From Halothece sp. MAG (lineage in GTDB: Bacteria; Cyanobacteriota; Cyanobacteriia; Cyanobacteriales; Rubidibacteraceae): a stretch of DNA of 5,345 bases. The stretch covers positions 1 through 5,345 of the forward strand of contig JAHEOB010000416.1 in the NCBI GenBank assembly GCA_018610095.1, in the 5' to 3' direction. How positions within the stretch are numbered: the first letter of the stretch is position 1; every line of letters starts with the position of its first letter. Below, one piece after another: positions 5,134-5,345 of the stretch. The translations under genes were made by a program, and so were the position numbers. A model generated the notes under the pieces. It saw only the letters and a list, made by a program, of their open reading frames with translations. It searched no databases and was not told the origin of the DNA.

Positions 5134-5345
5134 ATGGTAGCAACTCAAGAGCAAAGTGTACAATCCCGCCGTGCTAATAACAGTCTCAGAGTATGTGATG
5201 GAACCATTGCAATTTTATTCGGAAGTGATGCAGCGATCCTATTAAACCGAATTAATCATTGGTTATCCCTTGGTTATGGGCTTGAGCACGAAGGCAAGCG
5301 ATATTGGTACTCCACGTATAAAGAAATAGCTGAACGAGAACTATA
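5134..5345 (+). CDS. Probable plasmid replication initiator, winged-helix N-terminal part (truncated by window end)
   Basis: The first 70 codons are present and the frame runs open off the right edge. After a polar start, residues 24-66 contain TIAILFGSDAAILLNRINHW, then GLEHEGKRYWYSTYKEIAE. This follows the pattern of helix-turn-helix replication proteins of plasmids and phages, where a segment like EAIxLQQxHYWL is followed by GRxWxYNTYEEWxEQFP and a winged helix. It is therefore probably the initiator of this replicon, recognising an origin nearby. The ATG at 5134 is chosen because the matched region starts soon after, but it lacks a well-spaced Shine-Dalgarno; AGGTGAAGAG at 5103-5112 is about 21 bases away. 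An in-frame ATG at 5071 would add 21 residues with no obvious domain. A transcriptional regulator of similar fold is the alternative; the missing C-terminal part would decide. Confidence 0.6.
   Translation, partial: MVATQEQSVQSRRANNSLRVCDGTIAILFGSDAAILLNRINHWLSLGYGLEHEGKRYWYSTYKEIAEREL

Noticed and set aside
5262..5270. DnaA box-like TTATCCCTT, and TTATCCCAT near 3867
   Set aside because: Both lack the CACA end of the DnaA consensus, they are isolated, and the first lies within the replication gene coding region.

Overview
The window looks like part of a cyanobacterial plasmid. Two perfect HIP1 octamers (GCGATCGC) and the protein families present point to a cyanobacterium. A partition locus at the left end and the start of a probable replication initiator at the right end point to a plasmid or plasmid-like replicon. 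The genus cannot be told from the sequence alone.

Positions 1-1216 hold a compact partition locus on the minus strand. It has a type Ib-like ParA ATPase (550-1173), followed with a one-base TAATG overlap by a small partner protein (53-550). The partner has a basic N-terminal tip, a repetitive disordered middle and a C-terminal ribbon-helix-helix-like domain. An 8-bp repeat (CTGTAAST on the plus strand) occurs in three places: just upstream of parA up to its start codon (1177-1216), just past the partner gene (30-45), and inside the partner gene as about 30 in-phase octamers (284-523). Inside the gene the octamers are grouped into five 48-bp higher-order units, which produce the protein's 16-residue repeats. 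This 8-bp-period layout recalls the tetramer-box/spacer design known for ParFGH-type systems. It makes a centromere embedded in the partner's coding sequence the most interesting possibility in the window.

Positions 1217-4651 are cargo. A noticeably AT-rich sulfotransferase-like gene with a strong ribosome binding site lies on the plus strand (1395-2528). It converges on a GT1-type glycosyltransferase on the minus strand (2559-3830), with a hairpin between the two. Upstream of the glycosyltransferase, also on the minus strand, is an integral membrane protein with the C-terminal signature of DUF1295/isoprenylcysteine methyltransferase-like enzymes (4004-4651). A sulfotransferase, a sugar transferase and a possible membrane methyltransferase could together modify lipids, carotenoids or surface glycans, but nothing in the sequence proves a shared pathway.

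Positions 4652-5133 are mostly non-coding. They contain a decayed C-terminal fragment of a thermonuclease-family (SNase) gene and, ahead of the last gene, a strong nested hairpin. From 5134 to the window edge runs the N-terminal part of a protein resembling winged-helix replication proteins of plasmids and phages. Partition and replication genes therefore bracket the cargo.
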